Below are positions 7,111 through 14,539 of a stretch of 24,002 bases of DNA, piece after piece. The position numbers and the translations under genes were made by a program. How positions within the stretch are numbered: the stretch's first letter is position 1; each line of letters opens with the position of its first letter. The notes under the pieces are model-generated. The model did no database searches and was not told the DNA's origin. It saw only the letters and a list, made by a program, of their open reading frames with translations. The stretch is from Rubrobacter sp. (GTDB lineage Bacteria; Actinomycetota; Rubrobacteria; Rubrobacterales; Rubrobacteraceae). Location: positions 1-24,002 of the forward strand of contig JADDPM010000013.1 of the NCBI GenBank assembly GCA_016781885.1, given 5' to 3'.

Positions 7111-7162
7111 GTCGGTTGTTGTAAAGGTCCGTTTTGCTCTTTACTAACTGCTGATAACCGAC
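7111..7162. repeat. Interrupted inverted repeat in the rlmH-DUF3006 gap
   Basis: GTCGGTT (7111-7117) pairs perfectly with AACCGAC (7156-7162), and GTAAAG (7121-7126) with CTTTAC (7139-7144), giving a two-step hairpin separated by unequal internal loops. No T-tract follows on either strand, so it is not a normal intrinsic terminator. It lies about 30 bases upstream of the next start codon in a 183-base gap (7010-7192) that is poorer in GC than its surroundings and holds no gene. Confidence 0.45.
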
Positions 7163-7192
7163 TACTAAAAAAGCGGTAACATACTTTCGTAT

Positions 7193-7414
7193 ATGCGAGT
7201 CCAATTAGACAAGTTCGAGGACAATGAGATGGTGGTGTTGCTGCTCTATCCTGGGGGGCGGCGGAGCTTTGACGTGCCGCGGGAGTTGTTACCCGAGGGG
7301 GCGCGTGCGGGGGACGTCTTCGAGGTGAGTTTCTCGCGCGACCGCGAGGAGACAGATCGTCTGGCGGCGGAGAACAAGAGCTTACTCGACGATCTTCTGG
7401 GGCGGGATGGCTAG
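7193..7414 (+). CDS. DUF3006 family small protein
   Basis: This 73-residue acidic protein matches the DUF3006 pattern: a short beta-rich start (RVQLDKFEDNEMVVLLL), then FDVPRELLPEGARAGDVFEVSF and a charged helical tail ending LLDDLLGRDG. Its function is unknown. There is no ribosome binding site before the ATG; TAACAT (7177-7182) could be a -10 box that would start the mRNA only a few bases before the ATG, so translation may be nearly leaderless. The end overlaps the argS start by eight bases, coupling the two genes. Confidence 0.75.
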   Translation: MRVQLDKFEDNEMVVLLLYPGGRRSFDVPRELLPEGARAGDVFEVSFSRDREETDRLAAENKSLLDDLLGRDG

Positions 7415-9053
7415 CAGGTCGGGGTTGGAGGAGAGGGTAGCGGGGGCGCTGCGGGATGCGGTCCGAGACGCATACGGGATCAAGCTCGACGGCGTCCACG
7501 TTGAGCGACCGAACCATGCTCACGGTGACTTCGCGACGAACGTGGCCTTGGCGAACGCGCGGGCGTTCAGGCGCAACCCCCGCGAGGTGGCCCAGGGCAT
7601 TGCGGAAGCGTTGGATGCTCCGTTCCTGGAGAGCGTCGAGGTAGCGGGGCCGGGGTTTATAAACTTCCGGCTCTCTCCGGACGCTCTCGGGGAGGAGCTT
7701 GAGGAGCTACTCATGGCGAGGGAAGGGTACGGGAGGCGGGAGCTTTCGGGGGCGCCGATCCTGCTGGAGTACGTGAGCGTCAATCCCACGGGGCCTATGA
7801 CGGTGGCGCACGGGCGGCACGCGGCGTACGGGGACTCGCTCGCGCGCATCCTTGGGGCGGCGGGGAGGAAGGTCTCGCGCGAGTACTACTTCAACGACGG
7901 GGGGAACCAGATCCGCTTGCTCGGCGAGTCTGTCGCCGTCCGCTACGCTGAACTCTTCGATCGCGAATGGCCCGTCCCGGACGCCGAGTCCCTCTACAGG
8001 GGCGAGTACATCCGCGAGATCGCCGAAGACCTCAAGGAGAGGGACGGCGATAAGCACCTTCTCACATCGCCCGAGGAGGCTCTGCCGGAGATCATAGCGT
8101 TCGCGACGGACTGGTGCATGGCGGGGATCAAAGAGACCATAGCCCGCGCTCGCGCCTCCTTCGACAGCTACTTCAATGAGAAGAGCCTCTACGAGTCCGG
8201 CGCCATAGAGGAGATCATCGAAAAGCTCAAAGAAGATGGTCATGCCTACGAGAGCGAGGGCGCCCTGTGGCTCGCCTCGTCGAGGTTCGGGGACGACAAG
8301 GACCGGGTGCTCATCAAGAGCGACGGTTCCTACACTTATGTGGCCCCAGACATTGCCTACCATCGGGACAAGTGGCGCCGGGGCTTCGCGACGGCGGTAG
8401 ACATCCTGGGCGCGGACCACGTCGGCTTCGAGGCACGCCTCCGGGCGGGGCTCGTGGCTCTGGGACTGCCGCAGGATTTTCTGGACGTCGAACTGGTGCG
8501 CCTTGTGAAACTCCTGCGTGGCGGGGAGCAGGTCAAGGTCAGCAAGCGGGCAGGCACTTTCGTCACCCTTGACGAACTTTTGGACGAGGTAGGGGTGGAC
8601 GCGGCGCGCTACTTCTACGTGCGCTCCTCGCACCGCACCGAGATGAACTTCGACCTCGCGGTAGCCGTCAAACAGTCCGACGAGAACCCCGTCTACTACG
8701 TGCAGTACGCCCACGCCCGCATCGCGAGCATCTTCCGCCGGGCTGGTCTGAACCCGGCAGAGATCAGGGATGTGCCCTCCGGCGAGTTCGCGCATGAGGA
8801 GCGAGCGCTGCTTCTAGAGCTCTTCGACCTGCCGCGCGTGATCGAGGGTGCTGCCTCGCGCAGGGAGGTTCACCCCCTGCCGACCTACCTCGAAACTCTG
8901 GCGACGCGCTTCCACAGGTTCTACACGGTGCATCAAGTACTGGTGGACGACGAGGAGTTGCGGGCGCGTAGGCTCGCTCTGTGCGCGGCTACTAAGAACG
9001 TGCTCGGCATTGGACTCGGCCTACTAGGGGTCGAGGCGCCCGACAGGATGTAA
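7407..9053 (+). CDS. argS: Arginyl-tRNA synthetase
   Basis: The 548-residue class I aminoacyl-tRNA synthetase charges tRNA-Arg with arginine using ATP. The order of parts is normal: the arginyl-specific N-terminal Add-1 domain (about 1-105, with ANVALANARAF-like and PGFINFRLS segments), the catalytic Rossmann core with VNPTGPMTVAHGRH as the HIGH-type signature, VAPDIAYHRDKWRRGF, the KVSKR signature (residues 377-381, KMSKS equivalent), and the DALR anticodon-binding domain (about 430-548, including FHRFYTVHQVL). The start ATG overlaps the DUF3006 stop. The 136 bases after the stop carry a hairpin and the promoter of the next gene. Confidence 0.97.
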   Translation: MASRSGLEERVAGALRDAVRDAYGIKLDGVHVERPNHAHGDFATNVALANARAFRRNPREVAQGIAEALDAPFLESVEVAGPGFINFRLSPDALGEELEELLMAREGYGRRELSGAPILLEYVSVNPTGPMTVAHGRHAAYGDSLARILGAAGRKVSREYYFNDGGNQIRLLGESVAVRYAELFDREWPVPDAESLYRGEYIREIAEDLKERDGDKHLLTSPEEALPEIIAFATDWCMAGIKETIARARASFDSYFNEKSLYESGAIEEIIEKLKEDGHAYESEGALWLASSRFGDDKDRVLIKSDGSYTYVAPDIAYHRDKWRRGFATAVDILGADHVGFEARLRAGLVALGLPQDFLDVELVRLVKLLRGGEQVKVSKRAGTFVTLDELLDEVGVDAARYFYVRSSHRTEMNFDLAVAVKQSDENPVYYVQYAHARIASIFRRAGLNPAEIRDVPSGEFAHEERALLLELFDLPRVIEGAASRREVHPLPTYLETLATRFHRFYTVHQVLVDDEELRARRLALCAATKNVLGIGLGLLGVEAPDRM

Positions 9054-9073
9054 ATGTGCCTCTTTTGAGGGTC

Positions 9074-9100
9074 GGTCCTGCGGCGAGTCAGCCGTAGACC
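9074..9100 (+). other. Hairpin downstream of argS
   Basis: CTGCGGC (9078-9084) pairs with GCCGTAG (9091-9097) through one G-T wobble around a six-base loop, extended by GGT/ACC with one bulged C. The stem is strong but no T-tract follows, so it could be mRNA 3'-end protection or a Rho-associated structure instead of an intrinsic terminator. Confidence 0.4.
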
Positions 9101-9142
9101 AATCGAGGAAGGGAGTAGATGGGGCGGGGGCGGAAGGCGCTC

Positions 9143-9151
9143 TGTTATACT
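9143..9151 (+). promoter_or_regulatory. Extended -10 promoter for the phosphoesterase-cpgS pair
   Basis: TGT-TATACT (9143-9151) is a near-consensus extended -10 element (TATACT matches TATAAT at five of six positions). The region at -35 is G-rich and has no good match. Transcription would begin near 9158, about 30 bases before the ATG, which is preceded by a GGGGGG ribosome binding site. Confidence 0.5.
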
Positions 9152-9189
9152 TCTCGGGGCGGTGTCAGGCCAGGAAATTCCGGGGGGTT

Positions 9190-10017
9190 ATGAGCGCGGA
9201 CGGGCGTTTGACGATTTGCCAGATCAGCGACATTCACTGCGGTAGCGCGTACTTTATCCCGGATCTTCTGGAGCGTTCGATCCTGGAGATCAACGATCTG
9301 AAGCCGACGGCGGTGGTGGTCTCGGGTGACCTCACCGACGCGGGCTACCGGCAGGAGTTCGAGCAGGCGGCCGAGTACGTGGGGCGTTTCAGGTGCGAGA
9401 ACCTGATGGTCATTCCGGGCAACCACGACTCCCGGAACGTCGGCTATATACACTTCGAACGGCTCTTCGGTGAGCGCTACTCGGTGATTGAGTTCGACGA
9501 GGCGATCATGGTCGGGGTTGATTCCTCGGAGCCGGACCTGAACGATGGACGGTTGGGGCGCGAGCACTACAGCTTTATCCGGGACTGCTTTGAGAACGCG
9601 GGGGAGAAGCTCAAGATCTTCGTGGTGCATCATCACCTGATCCCTATCCCCGGCACGGGACGCGAACGGAATATCATCTTCGACGCGGGGGATATCCTTG
9701 AGCTTCTGGCGGGGCTGGGCGTGGACCTGGTCCTCTCCGGGCACAAGCATGTGCCTTACTCGTGGAGGCTGGAGAACATGTTCATAGTGAACGCCGGGAC
9801 TGCCTCGACTACGCGCCTCAGGGGCAATACCCGGCCCTGCTACAACGTCATCGAGATCGAGAACGGTAGGGTGAAGGTCTTCCGCAAGTACCCGTTCAAG
9901 GAGCGCGAGTTGGTCGTGGACTTCGACGCCGATACCCACGAGTACTCGCGCTTCGAAGACAGGATAGACACGGAGGTCCCCAGCTCCCCCTACGGTAGCG
10001 GCCTGGGCGACCGCTAG
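9190..10017 (+). CDS. Calcineurin-like metallophosphoesterase (CpdA-like)
   Basis: This 275-residue protein is a dimetal phosphoesterase of the calcineurin-like family. All signature blocks are present: SDIH (Asp14, His16), SGDLTD, GNHD (77-80), VVHHHLIP and GHKH (184-187). The family includes 3',5'-cAMP phosphodiesterase CpdA as well as enzymes acting on other phosphodiesters and monoesters, so the substrate cannot be read from sequence. No signal peptide is seen, placing it in the cytoplasm. The cyclic 2,3-diphosphoglycerate synthase gene begins 13 bases after its stop, which makes a role in turnover of that cyclic phosphate worth considering (inference from context only). Confidence 0.9.
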   Translation: MSADGRLTICQISDIHCGSAYFIPDLLERSILEINDLKPTAVVVSGDLTDAGYRQEFEQAAEYVGRFRCENLMVIPGNHDSRNVGYIHFERLFGERYSVIEFDEAIMVGVDSSEPDLNDGRLGREHYSFIRDCFENAGEKLKIFVVHHHLIPIPGTGRERNIIFDAGDILELLAGLGVDLVLSGHKHVPYSWRLENMFIVNAGTASTTRLRGNTRPCYNVIEIENGRVKVFRKYPFKERELVVDFDADTHEYSRFEDRIDTEVPSSPYGSGLGDR

Positions 10018-10030
10018 CCCGTCCTGCACC

Positions 10031-11398
10031 GTGCGGGCGCTCTTCCTCATAGACGGCGAGCACTACCCGCCCGTCGTCCTCGAAGCGATGAAGAACGTGG
10101 AGGAGTCCCTGGATGTTAGGGGCGTGGCCGCGGCATTCCTGGGCGGGACGGAGAAGCTCAAGGAGGGGACGGACTACGGTCTTCCGCTCGTCGGGGGCGA
10201 CGACCCGGTCTCGGCGGTCGAGAGGGCGCTCCGAGAGCACGAGGTCGAGGTGGTCGTAGACCTCTCGGACGAGCCGGTCGTGGGCTACCGGGAGCGGATG
10301 CGTATAGCGTCGCTTACTTTAGCGGTGGGGGCGCGGTACAGGGGAAGCGACTTCGACCTCCGGCCGCCGGAGTACCCTGAGGTCTCGACGAAGCCCTCGC
10401 TCGCCGTGATCGGGACGGGAAAGAGGGTCGGCAAGACGGCGATCTCGGGCTACCTGGCGCGGCTCCTCTCAAGGAATGGCTTCACGCCCGGCGTGGTCTC
10501 GATGGGCCGGGGCGGGCCCGCGGAGCCGGAGGTGATACGGGGTGACCACATGGAGGTCGGGAGCGGCTACTTGCTTGAAGCCCTCAAGAAGGGAGCGCAC
10601 GCGGCGAGCGACTGCTACGAGACTGCCGCCCTCAGCCGCGTCGTGACCGTCTGCTGCAGGCGCTGCGGAGGCGGCCTCGCGGGTGCGCCGTTCGTCTCCA
10701 ACGTGCTCGAAGGGGCGAGGCTCGCGAACACGCTGGAGACCGGCATCACGGTCTTCGACGGCTCAGGGGCGGCGGTGCCGCCGGTGGCGGTCTGGAGGCG
10801 GGTGCTGGTCGCGGGCGCCAACCAGGAGCCGGAGTACATAACGGGCTTCCTGGGAGCCTACCGCCTGCTCGTCTCGGACCTCTTGCTGCTCACGATGAGC
10901 GAGGAGCCGATGGCGGATGCGGAGAGGGTGGAGGGCCTGGTGGAGGCGGTGCGCGGGGTGAAGCCGGATCTTCCGGTAATACCAACGGTCTTCAGGCCGC
11001 GGCCGGTCGGCGAGATAAGGGGGCTCAAGGTAGCGTACATCTCGACCGCACCCGAGACCGTCCTAAAGGTTCTCTCCGAGTATCTGGAGGAACGTTACGG
11101 GTGCGAGGTGGTAGCGGTCTCGGGAAGACTCTCGGACCGGAAGGGGCTGGCGAGGGACCTGGAAGGGATGAGGGATCTCGGGGTCGAGGCTTATCTCACG
11201 GAGATAAAGGCGGCGGCGGTGGACGTGGTCACGCGGCGGGGAGCAGAGGAGGGAAAGCCGGTCTTGTACTGTGATAACGAACCCGTGGCCGCCGTGGGCT
11301 ACGGGGGGCTCGACGCGGCGTTGCTGGGCCTCGCCGAGGGGGTGGTCGCCGGGTTCGAGGGGGGCATGGGTGGTCCGATCGTGCCCGGTATGGTATAA
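10031..11398 (+). CDS. cpgS: Cyclic 2,3-diphosphoglycerate synthase
   Basis: The 455-residue protein resembles the methanogen enzyme that closes 2,3-bisphosphoglycerate to its cyclic form with ATP, making a thermo- and osmoprotectant. It starts RALFLIDGEHYPPV, the typical opening, and carries a P-loop-like GTGKRVGKTA (about 128-137), then GVVSMGRGGP, DCYETAALS with a CCRRC cysteine cluster, FDGSGAAVPPV and a C-terminal LYCDNEPVAAVGYGG. The length fits the family. The start is GTG at 10031 with no clear ribosome binding site, so it probably depends on translation of the phosphoesterase upstream. The family call rests on recognition; the product in this organism is not proven, since the solute is best known from methanogenic archaea. 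Confidence 0.8.
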   Translation: MRALFLIDGEHYPPVVLEAMKNVEESLDVRGVAAAFLGGTEKLKEGTDYGLPLVGGDDPVSAVERALREHEVEVVVDLSDEPVVGYRERMRIASLTLAVGARYRGSDFDLRPPEYPEVSTKPSLAVIGTGKRVGKTAISGYLARLLSRNGFTPGVVSMGRGGPAEPEVIRGDHMEVGSGYLLEALKKGAHAASDCYETAALSRVVTVCCRRCGGGLAGAPFVSNVLEGARLANTLETGITVFDGSGAAVPPVAVWRRVLVAGANQEPEYITGFLGAYRLLVSDLLLLTMSEEPMADAERVEGLVEAVRGVKPDLPVIPTVFRPRPVGEIRGLKVAYISTAPETVLKVLSEYLEERYGCEVVAVSGRLSDRKGLARDLEGMRDLGVEAYLTEIKAAAVDVVTRRGAEEGKPVLYCDNEPVAAVGYGGLDAALLGLAEGVVAGFEGGMGGPIVPGMV

Positions 11399-11399
11399 T
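11391..11399 (+). promoter_or_regulatory. Extended -10 promoter for the GlpX-like gene
   Basis: TGG-TATAAT (11391-11399) is a perfect -10 hexamer with a TGN extension. The stop codon of cpgS lies inside it. TGGTCC at 11371-11376, 17 bases upstream, is a poor -35 (three of six). Transcription is expected from about 11406, leaving a leader of about 135 bases before the GlpX-like ATG. Confidence 0.6.
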
Positions 11400-11409
11400 T
11401 AGTCTCACG

Positions 11410-11553
11410 ATGCACCGGCCGTCAGGGCTGAGTTCCTGGGCCATTCCGCACTATCTCGACGAGTATTCCGCATAGGACCGTCCGGTTCTATGGCGTGCGG
11501 GGATATCGTCGGGTACGGGAGGTAGGATGATCGCCTTTTATGGTCTTGGCTAG
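11410..11553 (+). other. Chain of three short open frames in the GlpX-like leader
   Basis: Three short frames follow one another: 11410-11475 (21 codons, MHRPSGLSSW... ending in YLDEYSA), 11490-11525 (11 codons) and 11527-11553 (8 codons, MIAFYGLG). The third is out of frame with and overlaps the GlpX-like start at 11540. The best ribosome binding site, GGGAGG at 11517-11522, fits the third short frame better than the gene. They could be leader peptides or chance; no attenuator hairpin was seen. Confidence 0.25.
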
Positions 11554-12568
11554 GGTACGTCCTGGCAATGTGGCTGCTTCGGCTGTCGAGTACGTATTCG
11601 TGACCGAGCACGTCGCCCTCAACGTGGCGCGACTGGAGGGGTCGGGAACGCCGGAGAAGGCCTACACTCTGGCGACGGAGGTCTTCCGGGAGGAGCTCGA
11701 AAAGATCGGTGTCTGCGGACAGGTGGCGATCCTGCGCGAGGAGCGGCTTGACGAGAGGGGGGAGGTCCGGCGGCTGAAGACCCGGCCCGGTATCTTGAGC
11801 GTAGGGGATACTCTGGGCTCGGGGGAGACGGCGATAGACCTTGCGGTCGAGCCTGTCGAGGGGCTTCATCTCTTGACGCGAGGGCAGCAGGGAGCCATCT
11901 CGGCGGTTGCGGCGGCGCCCCGGGGGACGATGCTGAGGACGCCGGACATGTACATGAGCAAGCTCATCGTGGGGCCGCACGCCAAGGGGAGCATAGACAT
12001 AGACGCGCCGGTGGCGGAGAACATAAACGCTATCGCCGAAGCCAACGGGCGGAGACCGTCGGAGATAACGGTGGCGGTGTTGGACAGGGAACGTCATGAG
12101 GACCTTATCCAGCAGATCCGGGAGACCGGGGCGCGCATCCAGCTCCGCCCCGAGGGGGACCTTACCCCCGCTATCGCCGTGGGCCTGCGCGGGTCGGAGT
12201 TGCACGCGATCATAGGCATTGGAGGCGCGCCGGAGGGAGTATTGGCGGCGGCGGTTATAAAATGTCTCGGCGGGGAGATACAGGCCAAGATGTGGCCTAC
12301 CCAGCGGTCGCAGGTCGAGAAGCTAAAAGAGTACGGTCTCGAAGACCCCGAAAAAAAGCTCGCGCTGGACGACCTGATCCGGGGCGACGACGTGGTATTC
12401 GTGGCGACGGGCATAACGCCCGGGGAGACCCTCCAGGGGGTACGGTACTTCCGGGGGGGCGCCCGGACGCACACGGTAGTTATGTCCACCGGGCCCCGTG
12501 TGGTACGATTCGTGGATACCATCCACGCCCTAGAACCCGACGCGGGCATACGGGGCTTCCAGCTTTAG
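11540..12568 (+). CDS. GlpX-like (class II fructose-1,6-bisphosphatase family) protein with altered active site
   Basis: The overall fold signature is GlpX: TEHVALNVARLEG near the start, TPDMYMSKLIVGP, GSIDIDAPVAENI, EGDLTPAI, IIGIGGAPEGVLAAAVIKCLGGE, FVATGITPG and a C-terminal TIHAL. It sits directly upstream of rho, as glpX does in Bacillus. However, comparison with Escherichia coli GlpX from memory shows the metal and substrate positions changed: Asp33 to Tyr42, Glu57 to Arg66 (the GEGExDEAP loop is lost), Asp61 to Leu70, Asp85 to Glu104 and Thr90 to Leu109, while Glu88 (Glu107) and the Glu of GGAPEG remain. Normal fructose-1,6-bisphosphatase activity is therefore doubtful; a different substrate or a non-enzymatic role is possible. 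The ATG at 11540 is 17 bases from the nearest GGGAGG. Confidence 0.8.
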   Translation: MVLARVRPGNVAASAVEYVFVTEHVALNVARLEGSGTPEKAYTLATEVFREELEKIGVCGQVAILREERLDERGEVRRLKTRPGILSVGDTLGSGETAIDLAVEPVEGLHLLTRGQQGAISAVAAAPRGTMLRTPDMYMSKLIVGPHAKGSIDIDAPVAENINAIAEANGRRPSEITVAVLDRERHEDLIQQIRETGARIQLRPEGDLTPAIAVGLRGSELHAIIGIGGAPEGVLAAAVIKCLGGEIQAKMWPTQRSQVEKLKEYGLEDPEKKLALDDLIRGDDVVFVATGITPGETLQGVRYFRGGARTHTVVMSTGPRVVRFVDTIHALEPDAGIRGFQL

Positions 12569-12636
12569 CAATCTTGAAGAGATGAACGTTCGAACGAGCA
12601 CTTTGTGTCGTGGCAAGACGAGAGAGGTAGACCAGC

Positions 12637-14211
12637 ATGACGGAGTTATCCACCCTCGCACGTAAACCCTTGAGCGATCTGCACCAGATCGCCTCGCAGC
12701 TTGGTATCACGGGGTACCGCAAGTATCGCAAACCCCAGTTGGCTGAGCTCATCTATAAAACGGCAACTGAGCAGGCCGTCGGCCAGCAGCCCGCCTCCAA
12801 CGGTGACGACAGCGCTGCACCCGCCGTACAGGAGGCTCCAGCCGCCCGGGAGACCCCGGCTCCGGAGACTACCCCGAACGGCGAGGCCGTCAACGGTGCT
12901 GCTACGCAGCCCACAGAGGCCCATACGGATCCCTTCGGGGAGGCCGACACGGCTATCGCAGCCCCCGAGGAGGTCCAACAGCGCCGCCAGGAGCAGAAGC
13001 AGCAGCGCGGCCGCGAGAAGGGCGGAGATCGCCGGGATGGGCGGCGCGAGAAGGGTGAACGCCAGGGCGAGCGTGGCGACGGACGCCAGCAGCAGGAGGG
13101 GCAGGCCCAGAGCGGCATCCTCGACGTGCTGCCGGACGGGTTCGGCTTCTTGCGGACCAATGGCTACAGCCAGGGCAAGGGCGACGTGTATGTCTCCACC
13201 TCGCAGATAAAGCGGTTCAGCTTGAGGCGCGGGGACTATGTGGTCGGGCAGATCCGTCCTGCCCGCGACGGGGAGAAATACCCGGCGTTGGTGAGGATAG
13301 AGTCCGTAAACGGCGTCGAGCCCCAGAAGGGCCGCTACCGGCCAAACTTCGACAACCTCACACCGCTCTACCCGATGGAGCGCCTGCGCCTGGAGTGGAA
13401 GCCGAACGACATAGCCCCGCGCGTCATAGACCTAACAGCCCCTATAGGCAAGGGCCAGCGCGGGCTCATCGTCTCGCCGCCGAAGGCGGGAAAGACCACG
13501 ATCCTCAAACAGATCGCCCAGAGTATCGCTGCAAACTACCCGGAGACCAGGCTCTTCGTCCTCCTCGCCGACGAGCGCCCGGAGGAGGTCACCGACTGGG
13601 AGCGGAGCGTCGCCGAGGCCACGGTCGTCTCCTCGACCTTCGACCAGCCGGCGGACAACCATATAGCGGTCGCCGAGCTCGTGCTGGAGCGTGTCAAGCG
13701 GCTCGTTGAGGAGGGCGAGGACGTCGTGGTCTTGTTGGACTCGATCACACGCCTCGCGCGTGCCTACAATCTCGCCGCTCCTGCCTCCGGGCGCATCCTC
13801 TCCGGAGGCGTGGACTCTGCGGCGCTCTACCCGCCGAAGAAGTTCTTCGGTGCGGCCCGGAACATCGAGGACGGCGGTTCGCTCACGATCCTCGCGAGCG
13901 CGCTCGTCGATACGGGAAGCCGCATGGACGAGGTGATCTACGAAGAGTTCAAGGGCACGGGCAACATGGAACTCCACCTGGACCGCAAAATGGCGAACAA
14001 GCGGATCTATCCGGCCATCAACATCGAGGATTCGGGGACGCGCAAGGAGGAGTTGCTCATGGAGGCGGCCGAGGCCCAAAGGGTCTGGCAGGTTCGGAGC
14101 ATCCTGGGCGCTTTGGGCGCGGATCAGAAGGTAGAGCTCCTCATTCAGAAGCTCAAGGAGACCCGCACGAACGCCGAGTTTCTGCGCGAGTTGCAGCGGG
14201 TGCGCGGTTAG
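12637..14211 (+). CDS. rho: Transcription termination factor Rho
   Basis: Rho is the hexameric RNA-dependent ATPase that ends transcription of untranslated RNA. The 524 residues comprise a Rho N-terminal helical domain (about 1-50, LSDLHQIASQLGITGYRKYRKPQLAELI), a low-complexity insert rich in Pro, Gln, Arg and Gly (about 50-160) typical of high-GC Gram-positive Rho, an OB-fold RNA-binding domain starting ILDVLPDGFGFLR, and the ATPase core with Walker A PPKAGKTT (281-288), Walker B VVVLLDS ending at Asp368, and the Q/R loops in RILSGGVDSAAL and GTGNMELHLDRK. The insert probably widens RNA binding and has been linked to bicyclomycin-independent or altered behaviour in actinobacterial Rho (family knowledge). 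It starts 68 bases after the GlpX-like gene. Confidence 0.97.
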   Translation: MTELSTLARKPLSDLHQIASQLGITGYRKYRKPQLAELIYKTATEQAVGQQPASNGDDSAAPAVQEAPAARETPAPETTPNGEAVNGAATQPTEAHTDPFGEADTAIAAPEEVQQRRQEQKQQRGREKGGDRRDGRREKGERQGERGDGRQQQEGQAQSGILDVLPDGFGFLRTNGYSQGKGDVYVSTSQIKRFSLRRGDYVVGQIRPARDGEKYPALVRIESVNGVEPQKGRYRPNFDNLTPLYPMERLRLEWKPNDIAPRVIDLTAPIGKGQRGLIVSPPKAGKTTILKQIAQSIAANYPETRLFVLLADERPEEVTDWERSVAEATVVSSTFDQPADNHIAVAELVLERVKRLVEEGEDVVVLLDSITRLARAYNLAAPASGRILSGGVDSAALYPPKKFFGAARNIEDGGSLTILASALVDTGSRMDEVIYEEFKGTGNMELHLDRKMANKRIYPAINIEDSGTRKEELLMEAAEAQRVWQVRSILGALGADQKVELLIQKLKETRTNAEFLRELQRVRG

Positions 14212-14277
14212 GAGAACACTACTGGGAGGGCGATCGCATCTTCGTGACCGTCCTCCGCATCCTCTTTACAGGCGTAA

Positions 14278-14283
14278 TAGAAT
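14278..14283 (+). promoter_or_regulatory. Candidate -10 box for rpmE
   Basis: TAGAAT matches TATAAT at five of six positions, 36 bases before the rpmE ATG, within the 108-base gap after rho. No good -35 hexamer stands at the right distance, so the call is tentative. A wide-loop imperfect stem (GGAGGGC 14225-14231, GTCCTCC 14250-14256) lies just upstream. Confidence 0.3.
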
Positions 14284-14319
14284 AACTGGATGAGGTTAAT
14301 ACAAGATCGGAGGTTTTAG

Positions 14320-14535
14320 ATGAAGACGGGTATACATCCCGAGTACACGACGACGCGGGTACATTGCACGAGTTGCAACACCGACTTCGAGACCCGTTCG
14401 ACAGCGGGAGAGTCGATCACGGTGGACGTCTGTTCCAACTGCCACCCGTTCTACACGGGCAGGCAGCGCATAATGGATACCGGCGGTAGGGTGCAGCGGT
14501 TCAGGAACCGCCAGGCCCGCTCGAACAGAGGCTAA
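14320..14535 (+). CDS. rpmE: 50S ribosomal protein L31, zinc-binding form
   Basis: L31 bridges the large and small ribosomal subunits. The 71-residue protein opens MKTGIHPEY and carries two Cys pairs, C16-x2-C19 (HCTSC) and C38-x2-C41 (VCSNCHPFYTG), marking the C+ form that holds zinc. In many actinobacteria a zinc-free paralogue replaces it under zinc starvation; none is seen in this window. GGAGG (14309-14313) precedes the ATG by six bases. Confidence 0.97.
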   Translation: MKTGIHPEYTTTRVHCTSCNTDFETRSTAGESITVDVCSNCHPFYTGRQRIMDTGGRVQRFRNRQARSNRG

Positions 14536-14539
14536 GGCC

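Noticed and set aside
7010..7192. T-box leader upstream of the DUF3006-argS pair
   Set aside because: No T-box sequence, specifier loop or antiterminator/terminator pair was recognised, and the inverted repeat lacks a T-tract.
7707..8795. A 362-codon minus-strand open frame opposite argS
   Set aside because: It lies wholly inside argS, whose frame carries every expected synthetase motif; the antisense frame has no recognisable domain.
14225..14256. Possible intrinsic terminator after rho
   Set aside because: The stem (GGAGGGC/GTCCTCC) has a wobble pair and an 18-base loop and is not followed by a T-run, so it is too weak to call.
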